Assembly (NCBI GenBank): GCA_025350345.1
Contig: JANXYA010000281.1
Coordinates: forward strand, 1 to 6,597
DNA from: Gammaproteobacteria bacterium
Lineage (GTDB): Bacteria > Pseudomonadota > Gammaproteobacteria > Steroidobacterales > Steroidobacteraceae
Direction of reading: 5' to 3'
DNA length: 6,597 nt
The notes under the pieces are model-generated. The model ran no database searches, was not told where the DNA came from, and was given only the letters and a program-made list of their open reading frames with translations. The translations under genes were made by a program, and so were the position numbers. Below are positions 1 through 6,092 of the stretch, piece by piece (within the stretch, counting starts at the first letter, position 1; the number at the start of each line of letters is the position of its first letter).

Positions 1-266
<266 letters not shown>

Positions 267-276
267 GGACGCACGC

Positions 277-1365
277 ATGCTGTTGCAAATAATCACCCTG
301 CTGGCGTGGCTCGCCGGCCCGATCACGCTGCTGGCGGTCATCGATGACTGGTTCCTGCGGCCCCACCGCCGGCTGCGCGCCGGTTCCGGAGCCATGACCG
401 AGCCGGCGTGGACGCGCGCCGTCTACCTGGCCCTGCCCATCGTCATCATCGGCGCGATCCTGCGGCTGCTGGTCTCCGAACGGCTGGATTTCAGCCTGGT
501 GCTGGTGCTGGTGCTGTTCGCCTCGGCCTTTGTCTGGGTCCTGGACCGCTTCGTCCTGGCGCCGCTCCGCGCCCGCGCGGCCACCCGCGCTGGCCTCGAG
601 AGCGCGCACCAGCCCCTGCCCGTCACGGTCGATTACGCCCGGAGCCTGCTGCCGGTCGCGGCGCTGGTGCTGGTGCTGCGCTCCTTCATCTTCGAGCCGT
701 TCCGCATTCCCTCCGACTCGATGATGCCCACGCTCCAGGAGGGGGATTTCCTGGTGGTGAACAAATTCGCCTATGGGATGCGCCTGCCGGTGCTGAATAC
801 CAAGATCCTGAACCTGGGCGAGCCGCAGCGCGGCGATGTCGTCGTGTTTCATTTCCCGCCCGATCCGGCGGTCAATTTCATCAAGCGCGTCGTCGGCTTG
901 CCGGGCGACACGGTGCGGGTGCGCGATGATCAGCTCATCATCAACGGACTGCCGGTGCCGCTGGTGTATGAGGGTCGCTACAACGACGGCTGCTACCTGA
1001 ACATGCGCCTGTCCACCGAGCAGCTGGGCGCGCACCGCCACCAGACGCTGTCCTGCCACACCATCGATGACCTGCGGGCCGCCCCGGTCGCGAGCTGCAA
1101 GCGGCACATCCAGGTGAGTTACCAGTGCGACGATGCCCTGCGTGGCGTCCTGCCGGACAGAAACGATACCCTCAACGACCTGGTGGTGCCGCCGGGCGAG
1201 TACCTGATGATTGGCGACAACCGCGACAACAGCCTGGACGGACGCTTCTGGGGCTTCGTGCCGGAGGACCATCTGGTCGGCCGGGCCTCGCGTATCTGGC
1301 TGAACCTGCCGCTCGGCCGGTCCGGATGGCCGGACTGGCGCCGTATCGGCAAGCGTATAGAGTAG
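277..1365 (+). CDS. lepB: Signal peptidase I (LepB)
   Basis: The protein is a membrane-bound serine/lysine protease that removes signal peptides from exported proteins on the periplasmic face of the inner membrane. It has 362 residues, against 324 in E. coli. The catalytic serine is Ser148 in IPSDSMMPTL, and the general-base lysine is Lys203 in FIKRVVGLPGD. The conserved box GDNRDNS is at 313-319, followed by WGFVPEDHLVGRA. Four hydrophobic segments are visible at about 3-21, 48-66, 72-92 and 122-137; the last two match the usual pair, so the first two are extra. Basic stretches after segments 1 and 3 (RPHRRLR and LRARAATR) fit a cytoplasmic location, leaving the catalytic domain in the periplasm. 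Four cysteines (239, 260, 274, 284) sit in the variable part of that domain. The ATG at 277 has a good ribosome binding site. A CTGGTG hexamer repeat (496-516) encodes part of segment 3. Confidence 0.96.
   Translation: MLLQIITLLAWLAGPITLLAVIDDWFLRPHRRLRAGSGAMTEPAWTRAVYLALPIVIIGAILRLLVSERLDFSLVLVLVLFASAFVWVLDRFVLAPLRARAATRAGLESAHQPLPVTVDYARSLLPVAALVLVLRSFIFEPFRIPSDSMMPTLQEGDFLVVNKFAYGMRLPVLNTKILNLGEPQRGDVVVFHFPPDPAVNFIKRVVGLPGDTVRVRDDQLIINGLPVPLVYEGRYNDGCYLNMRLSTEQLGAHRHQTLSCHTIDDLRAAPVASCKRHIQVSYQCDDALRGVLPDRNDTLNDLVVPPGEYLMIGDNRDNSLDGRFWGFVPEDHLVGRASRIWLNLPLGRSGWPDWRRIGKRIE
1316..1339 (+). other. Stem-loop inside the 3' end of lepB
   Basis: Bases 1316-1325 pair with 1330-1339 around the loop ATGG, giving ten pairs of which one (1319-1336) is G-U. 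It lies 24 bases before the lepB stop. No T tract follows, so it is not an intrinsic terminator. It could protect or mark an mRNA end between lepB and the downstream genes, or be a chance effect of high GC content. Confidence 0.35.
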
Positions 1366-1389
1366 CGCGGTGGCGGGGATTGGAGATCC

Positions 1390-1395
1390 AAGGAG
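1390..1395 (+). promoter_or_regulatory. Ribosome binding site of the DUF4845 gene
   Basis: AAGGAG lies 8 bases before the ATG at 1404. It is one of the strongest Shine-Dalgarno sequences in the window and fixes the start of the small gene, even though its reading frame stays open far back into lepB. Confidence 0.8.
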
Positions 1396-1403
1396 TACGA
1401 CAC

Positions 1404-1769
1404 ATGCCTAAATCTCAGCGCGGCGTGACTTTCATTGGCTGGCTGGTGCTGCTGACGCCGGTCGCGGTGCTCGTGTACGCCGGCATCCGCCTGACGCCGA
1501 TCTACCTCAATTATTTTCACGTCGTCCGCTCCCTCGAGCAGCTGGCGGCCGATTCCAAGGACGATCCGCAGATCAATCCGGTCAGCGTGCGCAACGCGCT
1601 CGAGCGGCGGTTCGATGTCGAGTACGTGGATCGCCCGTCGGCCAAGGATATCGACGTGCACCGCGAGGGTGATCATTGGGTGGCGGTGGCCGAGTACGAG
1701 GATCTCGCCCCACTGATCGGCAATGTTTCGATGCTGGTGCAGTTCAACAAGCAGGTGATTCTGAAGTGA
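1404..1769 (+). CDS. DUF4845 family small membrane protein, pilin-like N-terminus
   Basis: This 121-residue protein of unknown function sits between lepB and rnc, the position held by DUF4845 proteins in many gamma- and betaproteobacteria. It begins MPKSQRGVTFIGWLVLL, resembling a class III prepilin leader: a short basic leader, glycine at residue 7, then a hydrophobic helix to about residue 30. The glutamate expected five residues after the cleavage point in true pilins is absent (Gly12 is there). The remainder (31-121) is a small soluble domain with the family-like YLNYFHV segment, and contains FDVEYVDRP and a C-terminal VQFNKQV. The likely arrangement is a single membrane anchor with a periplasmic domain. 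The start is supported by a strong ribosome binding site. The family assignment comes from recalled sequence style plus position. I know of no established function and infer none. Confidence 0.85.
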   Translation: MPKSQRGVTFIGWLVLLTPVAVLVYAGIRLTPIYLNYFHVVRSLEQLAADSKDDPQINPVSVRNALERRFDVEYVDRPSAKDIDVHREGDHWVAVAEYEDLAPLIGNVSMLVQFNKQVILK

Positions 1770-1794
1770 GCGGCGCGCGGTATGCCGATGCCGC

Positions 1795-1814
1795 CGGCTG
1801 ACCCATGTCAGCCG
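1795..1814 (+). promoter_or_regulatory. Hairpin presenting the rnc start codon
   Basis: CGGCTGAC at 1795-1802 pairs perfectly with GTCAGCCG at 1807-1814 around the loop CCAT. The AT of the rnc ATG (1805-1807) is in the loop and its G closes the stem. No purine-rich ribosome binding site is visible upstream, so this structure may control initiation of rnc. Enterobacterial rnc is known to be autoregulated through 5' leader structure, but by a different and longer hairpin, so a regulatory role here is inference. Confidence 0.45.
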
Positions 1815-2518
1815 CACCGATCACCGGTGGAGAGCGCGCCGCCGAGTGGGTCCGCCGCCAGCTCCAGTACGAGCCCGCCGATGTCACGCTCTTCGAGCAG
1901 GCCCTTACGCATCGCAGCGCGGCTCGCGCCAACAACGAGCGTCTCGAGTTCCTCGGCGATGCGGTGCTCAACCTCATCGTCGCGCAGTATCTTTATGCCC
2001 ATTACCCGGAGGCCGACGAGGGGGCCTTGAGCCGCCTGCGAGCCGTGGTGGTCAGCGGTGATTCCCTGGCGCGCCTGGCCGGCCCGCTGGAGCTGGGCCC
2101 GGCACTGGCCCTGGGGGCGGGGGAGCTGAAGACCGGCGGGGAGCGGCGCGAGTCGATCCTGGCCGATGCGCTGGAGGCGGTGTGCGGCGCGCTCTACCTG
2201 GAGGCCGGCTTCGAGACCGCCCGGCGGGTGTTCCTGCGCTTGCTGGCCCCGGCCCTGGAGGCGATGGACGCCGCTGCGGCCGAAGCGCCGGACGGCCAGA
2301 AGGATGCCAAGACCCGCCTGCAGGAATGGCTCCAGGGCCGCGGGCTCCCGCTGCCGAATTACACCGTGGTGCTGGTCGAAGGGGAATCGCACGCCCAGAC
2401 CTTTCACGTCAGCTGCGCGGTGCCGGCACTGAATTCAAACGCGCAGGGCGTTGGCCTCAGCCGCCGCCGGGCGGAGCAGTCGGCCGCGCAGCAGCTGCTG
2501 GCGCAACTCGCACCATGA
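1805..2518 (+). CDS. rnc: Ribonuclease III
   Basis: RNase III is a cytoplasmic double-strand-specific endoribonuclease that processes 16S and 23S rRNA precursors and structured mRNAs. The protein has 237 residues, close to the E. coli length of 226. The signature NERLEFLGD is at 44-52, with metal-binding Glu48 and Asp52. The second acidic pair is Asp121 and Glu124 in the motif DALEA. A double-stranded RNA-binding domain fills about 165-235, recognisable from DAKTRLQEWLQGRG at its start and the basic SRRRAEQSAAQQLL helix at its end. The two domains are joined by an alanine-rich linker (about 150-166). An in-frame TGA at 1799-1801 excludes any earlier start, and no other good start precedes the first helix. 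There is no clear Shine-Dalgarno sequence; the ATG lies in the loop of a small hairpin. The stop overlaps the era start (ATGA). Confidence 0.97.
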   Translation: MSAAPITGGERAAEWVRRQLQYEPADVTLFEQALTHRSAARANNERLEFLGDAVLNLIVAQYLYAHYPEADEGALSRLRAVVVSGDSLARLAGPLELGPALALGAGELKTGGERRESILADALEAVCGALYLEAGFETARRVFLRLLAPALEAMDAAAAEAPDGQKDAKTRLQEWLQGRGLPLPNYTVVLVEGESHAQTFHVSCAVPALNSNAQGVGLSRRRAEQSAAQQLLAQLAP

Positions 2519-3405
2519 AGGCCTTCCGCTGCGGTCATGTGGCCCTGGTTGGCCGGCCCAACGTCGGCAAGTCGACACTGCTGAATGCGATGCTCGGCCA
2601 GAAGGTCAGCATCGTCACTTCCCGGCCGCAGACCACGCGTCACCAGGTGCTGGGCATCAGCGAATCGGAGGAAGGCCAGATCGCCTTCGTCGACACACCC
2701 GGGATGCACCAGGGGCAGAAGCGGGCGCTGAATCGCGCCATGAATCGCGCCGCGAACTCCGCGCTGGGCGCCGCCGACCTGGCGGTGCTGCTGGTCGAGG
2801 CCCTGAAATGGACCGACGAGGACGAGATGGCCCTGCAGCGCGTGCTGCAGATGGAGCGGCCGGTGATCGCGGTGGTCAACAAGGTCGATCGCGTGCACCC
2901 GCGCGAGCGCTTGCTTCCCTACATCGGCCGGCTGGCCGAGCGCGCCCAGTTCCTGGCGATCGTGCCGCTCTCGGCGCTGCGCGGTGACAATATCGAGGCG
3001 CTGCGCCGCGCGATTCTTGAGGCGCTCCCGGAAGGGGAGCGCCTGTACCCCGCCGGCCAGATCACCGATCGGAGCGAGCGCTTTCGCATAGCCGAGCTGA
3101 TCCGCGAAAAGCTCACGCTCGAGCTGGTCGAGGAACTGCCCTACGGCATCGCCGTCGAGATCGAGAGTTACGCCGAGACCGACGAGGGGCGGGTGGAGAT
3201 CGGCGCGGTCATCTGGGTGGATCGCGAGGGGCAGAAGCCCATCGTGATCGGAGCGGGCGGAGAGCGATTGAAGCGCATCGGGCGCGCGGCGCGTCTCGAA
3301 CTCAATCATCTGTTCGGGCGGCGCTATCACCTCGCCCTTTGGGTCAAGGTGCGGGAGAACTGGGCCGATGACGCGCGCGCGCTGCGCGAGCTGGAAGTGG
3401 AATGA
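2515..3405 (+). CDS. era: GTPase Era
   Basis: Era is an essential GTPase that binds the 3' end of 16S rRNA and checks 30S subunit maturation, working in the same process as its upstream neighbour RNase III. The protein has 296 residues, the normal size. GTP-binding motifs appear in order: G1 GRPNVGKS at 13-20, the G2 region with Thr40/Thr41 in SRPQTTRHQ, G3 DTPG at 60-63, G4 NKVD at 122-125 and G5 SAL at 153-155. The C-terminal KH RNA-binding domain carries IVIGAGGERLKRIG at 243-256, with its GxxG loop at 246-249. The ATG overlaps the rnc stop as ATGA at 2515-2518. There is little sign of a separate ribosome binding site, so translation is probably coupled to rnc. The reading frame is open far back into rnc (to 2182), but the family starts just before the G1 loop. 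Confidence 0.98.
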   Translation: MKAFRCGHVALVGRPNVGKSTLLNAMLGQKVSIVTSRPQTTRHQVLGISESEEGQIAFVDTPGMHQGQKRALNRAMNRAANSALGAADLAVLLVEALKWTDEDEMALQRVLQMERPVIAVVNKVDRVHPRERLLPYIGRLAERAQFLAIVPLSALRGDNIEALRRAILEALPEGERLYPAGQITDRSERFRIAELIREKLTLELVEELPYGIAVEIESYAETDEGRVEIGAVIWVDREGQKPIVIGAGGERLKRIGRAARLELNHLFGRRYHLALWVKVRENWADDARALRELEVE

Positions 3406-4136
3406 GCCGTGCCGCGCACCGCGTCGAATTCGCGGCGGGTTTCGTGCTGCACCGGCGGCCCTACCGCGACACCAGCCTGATCGTCGATTTGTATACCCGC
3501 GATTACGGGCGGCTGTGCACCTTCGCGCGCGCCGCCCGCGGCCCGCGTTCGCGCTTCGCGCCGCTCCAGCCCTTCCGGCCCCTGCTCCTGTCCTGGAGCG
3601 GGCGGGGCGAGGCACCGACGCTCACCGCCGCTGAAGGCGAGGGCCCGCCGCCGCCGCCGCTTGGCCCCAAGTACCTGCTCAGCGCCTTTTATCTCAACGA
3701 ACTGCTGCTCAAGCTCACGGTACCGCACGATCCGCAGCGCGAGCTGTACCTGCACTATGAGGCGACCCTGGCGCGCTTGCGCGCCGGTGCGCCGCTGGAG
3801 GAGGTGCTGCGGCAATTCGAGACCCGCCTGCTGCAATTGCTCGGGTACGGGAGCGAGCTGGCCTTTGAGGCCGACGGGCGCCCGGTCGTGGCGGAAGCGT
3901 ATTACCATTTCCGCCCCGGGGAGGGCGTCTGGCCGCTCAGCGCGGGCGCGACGGCCGGCGCCGTGTCGGGCCGGGTGCTGCTGGCCCTGGCCGCGCAGCA
4001 GCCCCTGGGCGACGCGGAGGGGCAGCGCCAGGCGCGCGCCGTGCTGCGTGCCGCGCTTGATCTGTGTCTGGAGGGCCGTGAACTCAGTACGCGCGCCGTC
4101 GCGCGGGCCGTCGCCAAAATGGAGCGATCTGCGTGA
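3402..4136 (+). CDS. recO: DNA repair protein RecO
   Basis: RecO works with RecR to load RecA onto SSB-coated single-stranded DNA in the RecFOR recombination pathway, and it anneals complementary strands. The protein has 244 residues, similar to E. coli RecO at 242. The N-terminal OB fold (about 1-80) is recognisable from AGFVLHRRPYRDTSLIVDLYTRDYGRL and the following ARGPRSRF, followed by the helical domain containing GPKYLLSAFYLNELLLKL. The four zinc-binding cysteines of Gram-positive RecO proteins are absent, as in E. coli. A run of five prolines (82-86), encoded by five CCG codons, joins the two domains. The start overlaps the era stop as ATGA, with the purine-rich GGAAGTGGA just before it. 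Placement after era is conserved in proteobacteria. Confidence 0.95.
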   Translation: MSRAAHRVEFAAGFVLHRRPYRDTSLIVDLYTRDYGRLCTFARAARGPRSRFAPLQPFRPLLLSWSGRGEAPTLTAAEGEGPPPPPLGPKYLLSAFYLNELLLKLTVPHDPQRELYLHYEATLARLRAGAPLEEVLRQFETRLLQLLGYGSELAFEADGRPVVAEAYYHFRPGEGVWPLSAGATAGAVSGRVLLALAAQQPLGDAEGQRQARAVLRAALDLCLEGRELSTRAVARAVAKMERSA

Positions 4137-4870
4137 TGAACCTGCAACTGGAACTGGGCGTGAACATCGACCACGTCGCCACGCTCCGCCAGCAGCGCGG
4201 CACGGTCTACCCCGACCCCGTGTACGCCGCGCTGATGGCCGAGCAGGCCGGGGCCGACAACATCACGCTGCACCTGCGCGAGGATCGCCGCCACATCCAG
4301 GAGCGCGACGTACGGGCGCTGCGGAGCCTGCTGACGACGCGGATGAACCTGGAAATGGCGGCGACCGAACCGATGCTGGCGCTCGCCTGCGAGATCCAGC
4401 CCGCCGACTGCTGCCTGGTGCCCGAGCGGCGCGCCGAACTGACCACCGAGGGGGGCCTGGATGTGCGCGGGGCGGCCGCGGCGCTCCGCGTGGCCTGCGC
4501 GCGGCTCAGGGACCGCGGGGTCCGCGTGGCCCTGTTCATCGATCCGGTGCCCGAGCAGATCGACGCCGCGGCGGAATGCGGGGCGAGCGTGATCGAACTG
4601 CACACCGGGCACTACGCCGAGGCGAGCGGGGGTGCGCAGGCGCAGGAGCTCGAGCGGCTCCGCCTCGCCGCGCGCTATGGCCTGCAGCGCCGGCTCGAAG
4701 TGCACGCCGGCCACGGCCTGAACTACCGCAACGTCGCTCCGGTGGCCGCGATGACGGAGATCAGCGAGCTTAACATCGGCCACGCAATCATCGCCCAGGC
4801 CGTGTTCGATGGCCTCGCCACCGCCGTGCGGGAGATGCGCGCACAGCTGCAGCGCGCGCGGAACCCCTGA
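4136..4870 (+). CDS. pdxJ: Pyridoxine 5'-phosphate synthase
   Basis: PdxJ condenses 1-deoxyxylulose 5-phosphate with the amino-ketone product of PdxA to make pyridoxine 5'-phosphate, the last ring-closing step of the DXP-dependent vitamin B6 pathway. The 244-residue TIM barrel is complete. Near the start is GVNIDHVATLRQQRG, then HLREDRRHI with His46, then RMNLEMA with Glu73. Later come TTEGGLDV, ELHTGHYA, and HAGHGLNY with His193; these match the active-site histidines and glutamate of the E. coli enzyme. The start is ambiguous: GTG at 4133 (overlapping the recO stop as GTGA) lies 8 bases after GGAG at 4121-4124, and ATG at 4136 lies 11 bases after it. The two differ by one residue. I prefer ATG for codon strength and because the product then starts like E. 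coli PdxJ. Translation is likely coupled to recO. Confidence 0.97.
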   Translation: MNLQLELGVNIDHVATLRQQRGTVYPDPVYAALMAEQAGADNITLHLREDRRHIQERDVRALRSLLTTRMNLEMAATEPMLALACEIQPADCCLVPERRAELTTEGGLDVRGAAAALRVACARLRDRGVRVALFIDPVPEQIDAAAECGASVIELHTGHYAEASGGAQAQELERLRLAARYGLQRRLEVHAGHGLNYRNVAPVAAMTEISELNIGHAIIAQAVFDGLATAVREMRAQLQRARNP

Positions 4871-4872
4871 AG

Positions 4873-5319
4873 ATGATCTACGGCATCGGCGTCGATGTGC
4901 TGCAGGTGGTGCGAATCAAGCGCACCATGAAGCGCTTTGGACCGCACTTCCTGGACCGGCTGCTGTTGCCGGCCGAGCGCGAGCAGCTCGCCAGGACGGC
5001 ACGGCCGGAGCGATTCGTGGCGATGCGCTTTGCCGCCAAGGAAGCCATCGTCAAGGCCATGGGCACCGGCTTCGCCCACGGCATGTGGATCCGCGACGTC
5101 GGCATCGTGCAGAACCGCTGGGGCCGGCCCGAAGTCGTCTACTCCGCGCGCGGGGAGCAAATGCGCCGCAAGCTCGGGATCGGCGCCGGTCACGTGACGC
5201 TGACGGACGAGGCGGGGCTGGTGGTGGCGGTCGCCGTGCTGATGGCCGCGCAGCCCCAGCCGCAGGTCCCACGCAAGGGGGCGCGCGCCGCGCCGCGTGC
5301 GAAGGCCAGGAGGAAATGA
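4873..5319 (+). CDS. acpS: Holo-[acyl-carrier-protein] synthase
   Basis: AcpS transfers the 4'-phosphopantetheine arm from coenzyme A to the serine of apo-ACP, activating it for fatty acid synthesis. The protein has 148 residues. The first motif, YGIGVDVLQVVRI, carries the magnesium ligand Asp8. The second, RFAAKEAIVKAMGTG at 52-66, carries Glu57. The end of the core shows HVTLTDEAGLVVAVAVL. The E. coli enzyme has 126 residues, so residues from about 126 to 148 are an extra tail rich in proline, arginine, lysine and alanine. The tail coding region also contains the ribosome binding site of the next gene. The ATG follows the pdxJ stop by two bases, with GGAA at 4860-4863. The pdxJ-acpS pair is a standard gammaproteobacterial arrangement. 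The enzyme normally forms a cytoplasmic trimer. Confidence 0.96.
   Translation: MIYGIGVDVLQVVRIKRTMKRFGPHFLDRLLLPAEREQLARTARPERFVAMRFAAKEAIVKAMGTGFAHGMWIRDVGIVQNRWGRPEVVYSARGEQMRRKLGIGAGHVTLTDEAGLVVAVAVLMAAQPQPQVPRKGARAAPRAKARRK
5308..5313 (+). promoter_or_regulatory. Very close ribosome binding site of the exonuclease gene
   Basis: AGGAGG ends only two bases before the ATG at 5316. The sequence is near-ideal but the spacing is shorter than the usual five to nine bases; using the upstream AGG (5308-5310) alone would give a spacing of five. The start itself is secure because the protein begins directly with the first exonuclease motif. Confidence 0.65.
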
Positions 5320-6092
5320 ACCGCCTGGTATTCGACATCGAGACCGTGCCCGACGTGGAACTGGGACGGCGGACCTTCAATCTCGAGGGCTTGAGCGATG
5401 CGCAGGTGGCCAAGGCCATGTACACGGTGCACCGCCAGGAGAGCGGCAACGACTTCCTGCCACTCGAGCAGCAGCGGGTCGTGGCCATTTCCTGCCTGCT
5501 GCGCAGTCGCGACCAGCTCAAGGTCTGGACCTTGGGCGACCTGCACTCGAGCGAAGCGGAGCTGATCGCGCGTTTCTTCGAGGGCATCGAGAAATACACC
5601 CCGGACCTGGTGTCGTGGAACGGCAGCGGGTTCGACCTGCCGGTGCTGAACTACCGCGCGCTCAAGGCGGGCGTGCAGGCGCCGCGCTACTGGGAAACGG
5701 GCGATGAGGACCAGGGCTTTCGCTGGAACAACTACCACAACCGCTACCACTGGCGGCACCTCGACCTGATGGACGTGCTGTCCGGATTCCAGGCCCGCGG
5801 CCGGGCCTCACTCGCGGACATGGCGCTGCTGCTCGGGTTTCCGGGGAAACTGGGATTCTCGGGCGCCGAGGTCTGGGGCGCCGTGCTCGGCGGGCAACTC
5901 GCCGCGGTGCGCAATTACTGCGAGATCGATGTGCTCAATACCTACCTGGTGCTGCTGCGCTTCGAGCTGTTCCGGGGCCGGCTCGATGGCGCGATGCATG
6001 AGCAGGAACTCGCGCGCCTGCGCGAGCTCCTGCGCAGCTCCGGCGAGGCCCATCACCAGCAGTTCCTGCAGGCCTGGGAAGCGCGCGGTTGA
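5316..6092 (+). CDS. Predicted 3'-5' exonuclease, PolB-like DEDDy family
   Basis: The 258-residue protein is a stand-alone nuclease fold related to the proofreading domain of family B DNA polymerases (the family I recall as PF10108). Motif I is LVFDIETVPD, with Asp7 and Glu9. Motif II is LVSWNGSGFDLPVL, with Asp107. Motif III is NYCEIDVLNTY, with Tyr201 and Asp205, the Y-x3-D arrangement of the DEDDy type. All four catalytic acids and the tyrosine are present, so activity is expected. No polymerase domain follows. Its substrate is not established; the operon contains recO, which hints at DNA repair, but RNA-related neighbours are just as close. The ATG overlaps the acpS stop as ATGA and has AGGAGG immediately upstream. 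The frame is open upstream to 4809, but that part only shadows pdxJ and acpS. Confidence 0.9.
   Translation: MNRLVFDIETVPDVELGRRTFNLEGLSDAQVAKAMYTVHRQESGNDFLPLEQQRVVAISCLLRSRDQLKVWTLGDLHSSEAELIARFFEGIEKYTPDLVSWNGSGFDLPVLNYRALKAGVQAPRYWETGDEDQGFRWNNYHNRYHWRHLDLMDVLSGFQARGRASLADMALLLGFPGKLGFSGAEVWGAVLGGQLAAVRNYCEIDVLNTYLVLLRFELFRGRLDGAMHEQELARLRELLRSSGEAHHQQFLQAWEARG

Noticed and set aside
1380..1391. TTGGA-GA-TCCAA palindrome before the DUF4845 ribosome binding site
   Set aside because: The two-base loop is too tight for a stable hairpin, and a 5-bp match is unremarkable.
1125..1769. A longer DUF4845 protein starting inside lepB
   Set aside because: The extension shadows the conserved end of LepB, and the ATG at 1404 has a strong ribosome binding site and a membrane-anchor start.
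1782..2030. A small 82-codon frame starting upstream of rnc
   Set aside because: It runs out of frame through the start of rnc and is a Ser/Pro/Arg-rich low-complexity peptide with no ribosome binding site.
2182..3405. A longer era with an N-terminal extension
   Set aside because: The frame is open upstream, but those residues are the shadow of the rnc RNA-binding domain. Era proteins begin shortly before the G1 motif, as at 2515.
2404..3615. A 403-codon minus-strand open frame opposite rnc, era and recO
   Set aside because: It spans parts of three well-identified plus-strand genes and has no domain of its own, so it is a composition artefact.
3661..4773. A 370-codon plus-strand frame across recO and pdxJ
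   Set aside because: It is out of frame with two certain genes and its translation is Arg/Ala/Gly low-complexity sequence.
4809..6092. A longer exonuclease with about 169 extra N-terminal residues
   Set aside because: The extension is an out-of-frame reading of pdxJ and acpS. Motif I starts directly after the ATG at 5316, which has AGGAGG in front.
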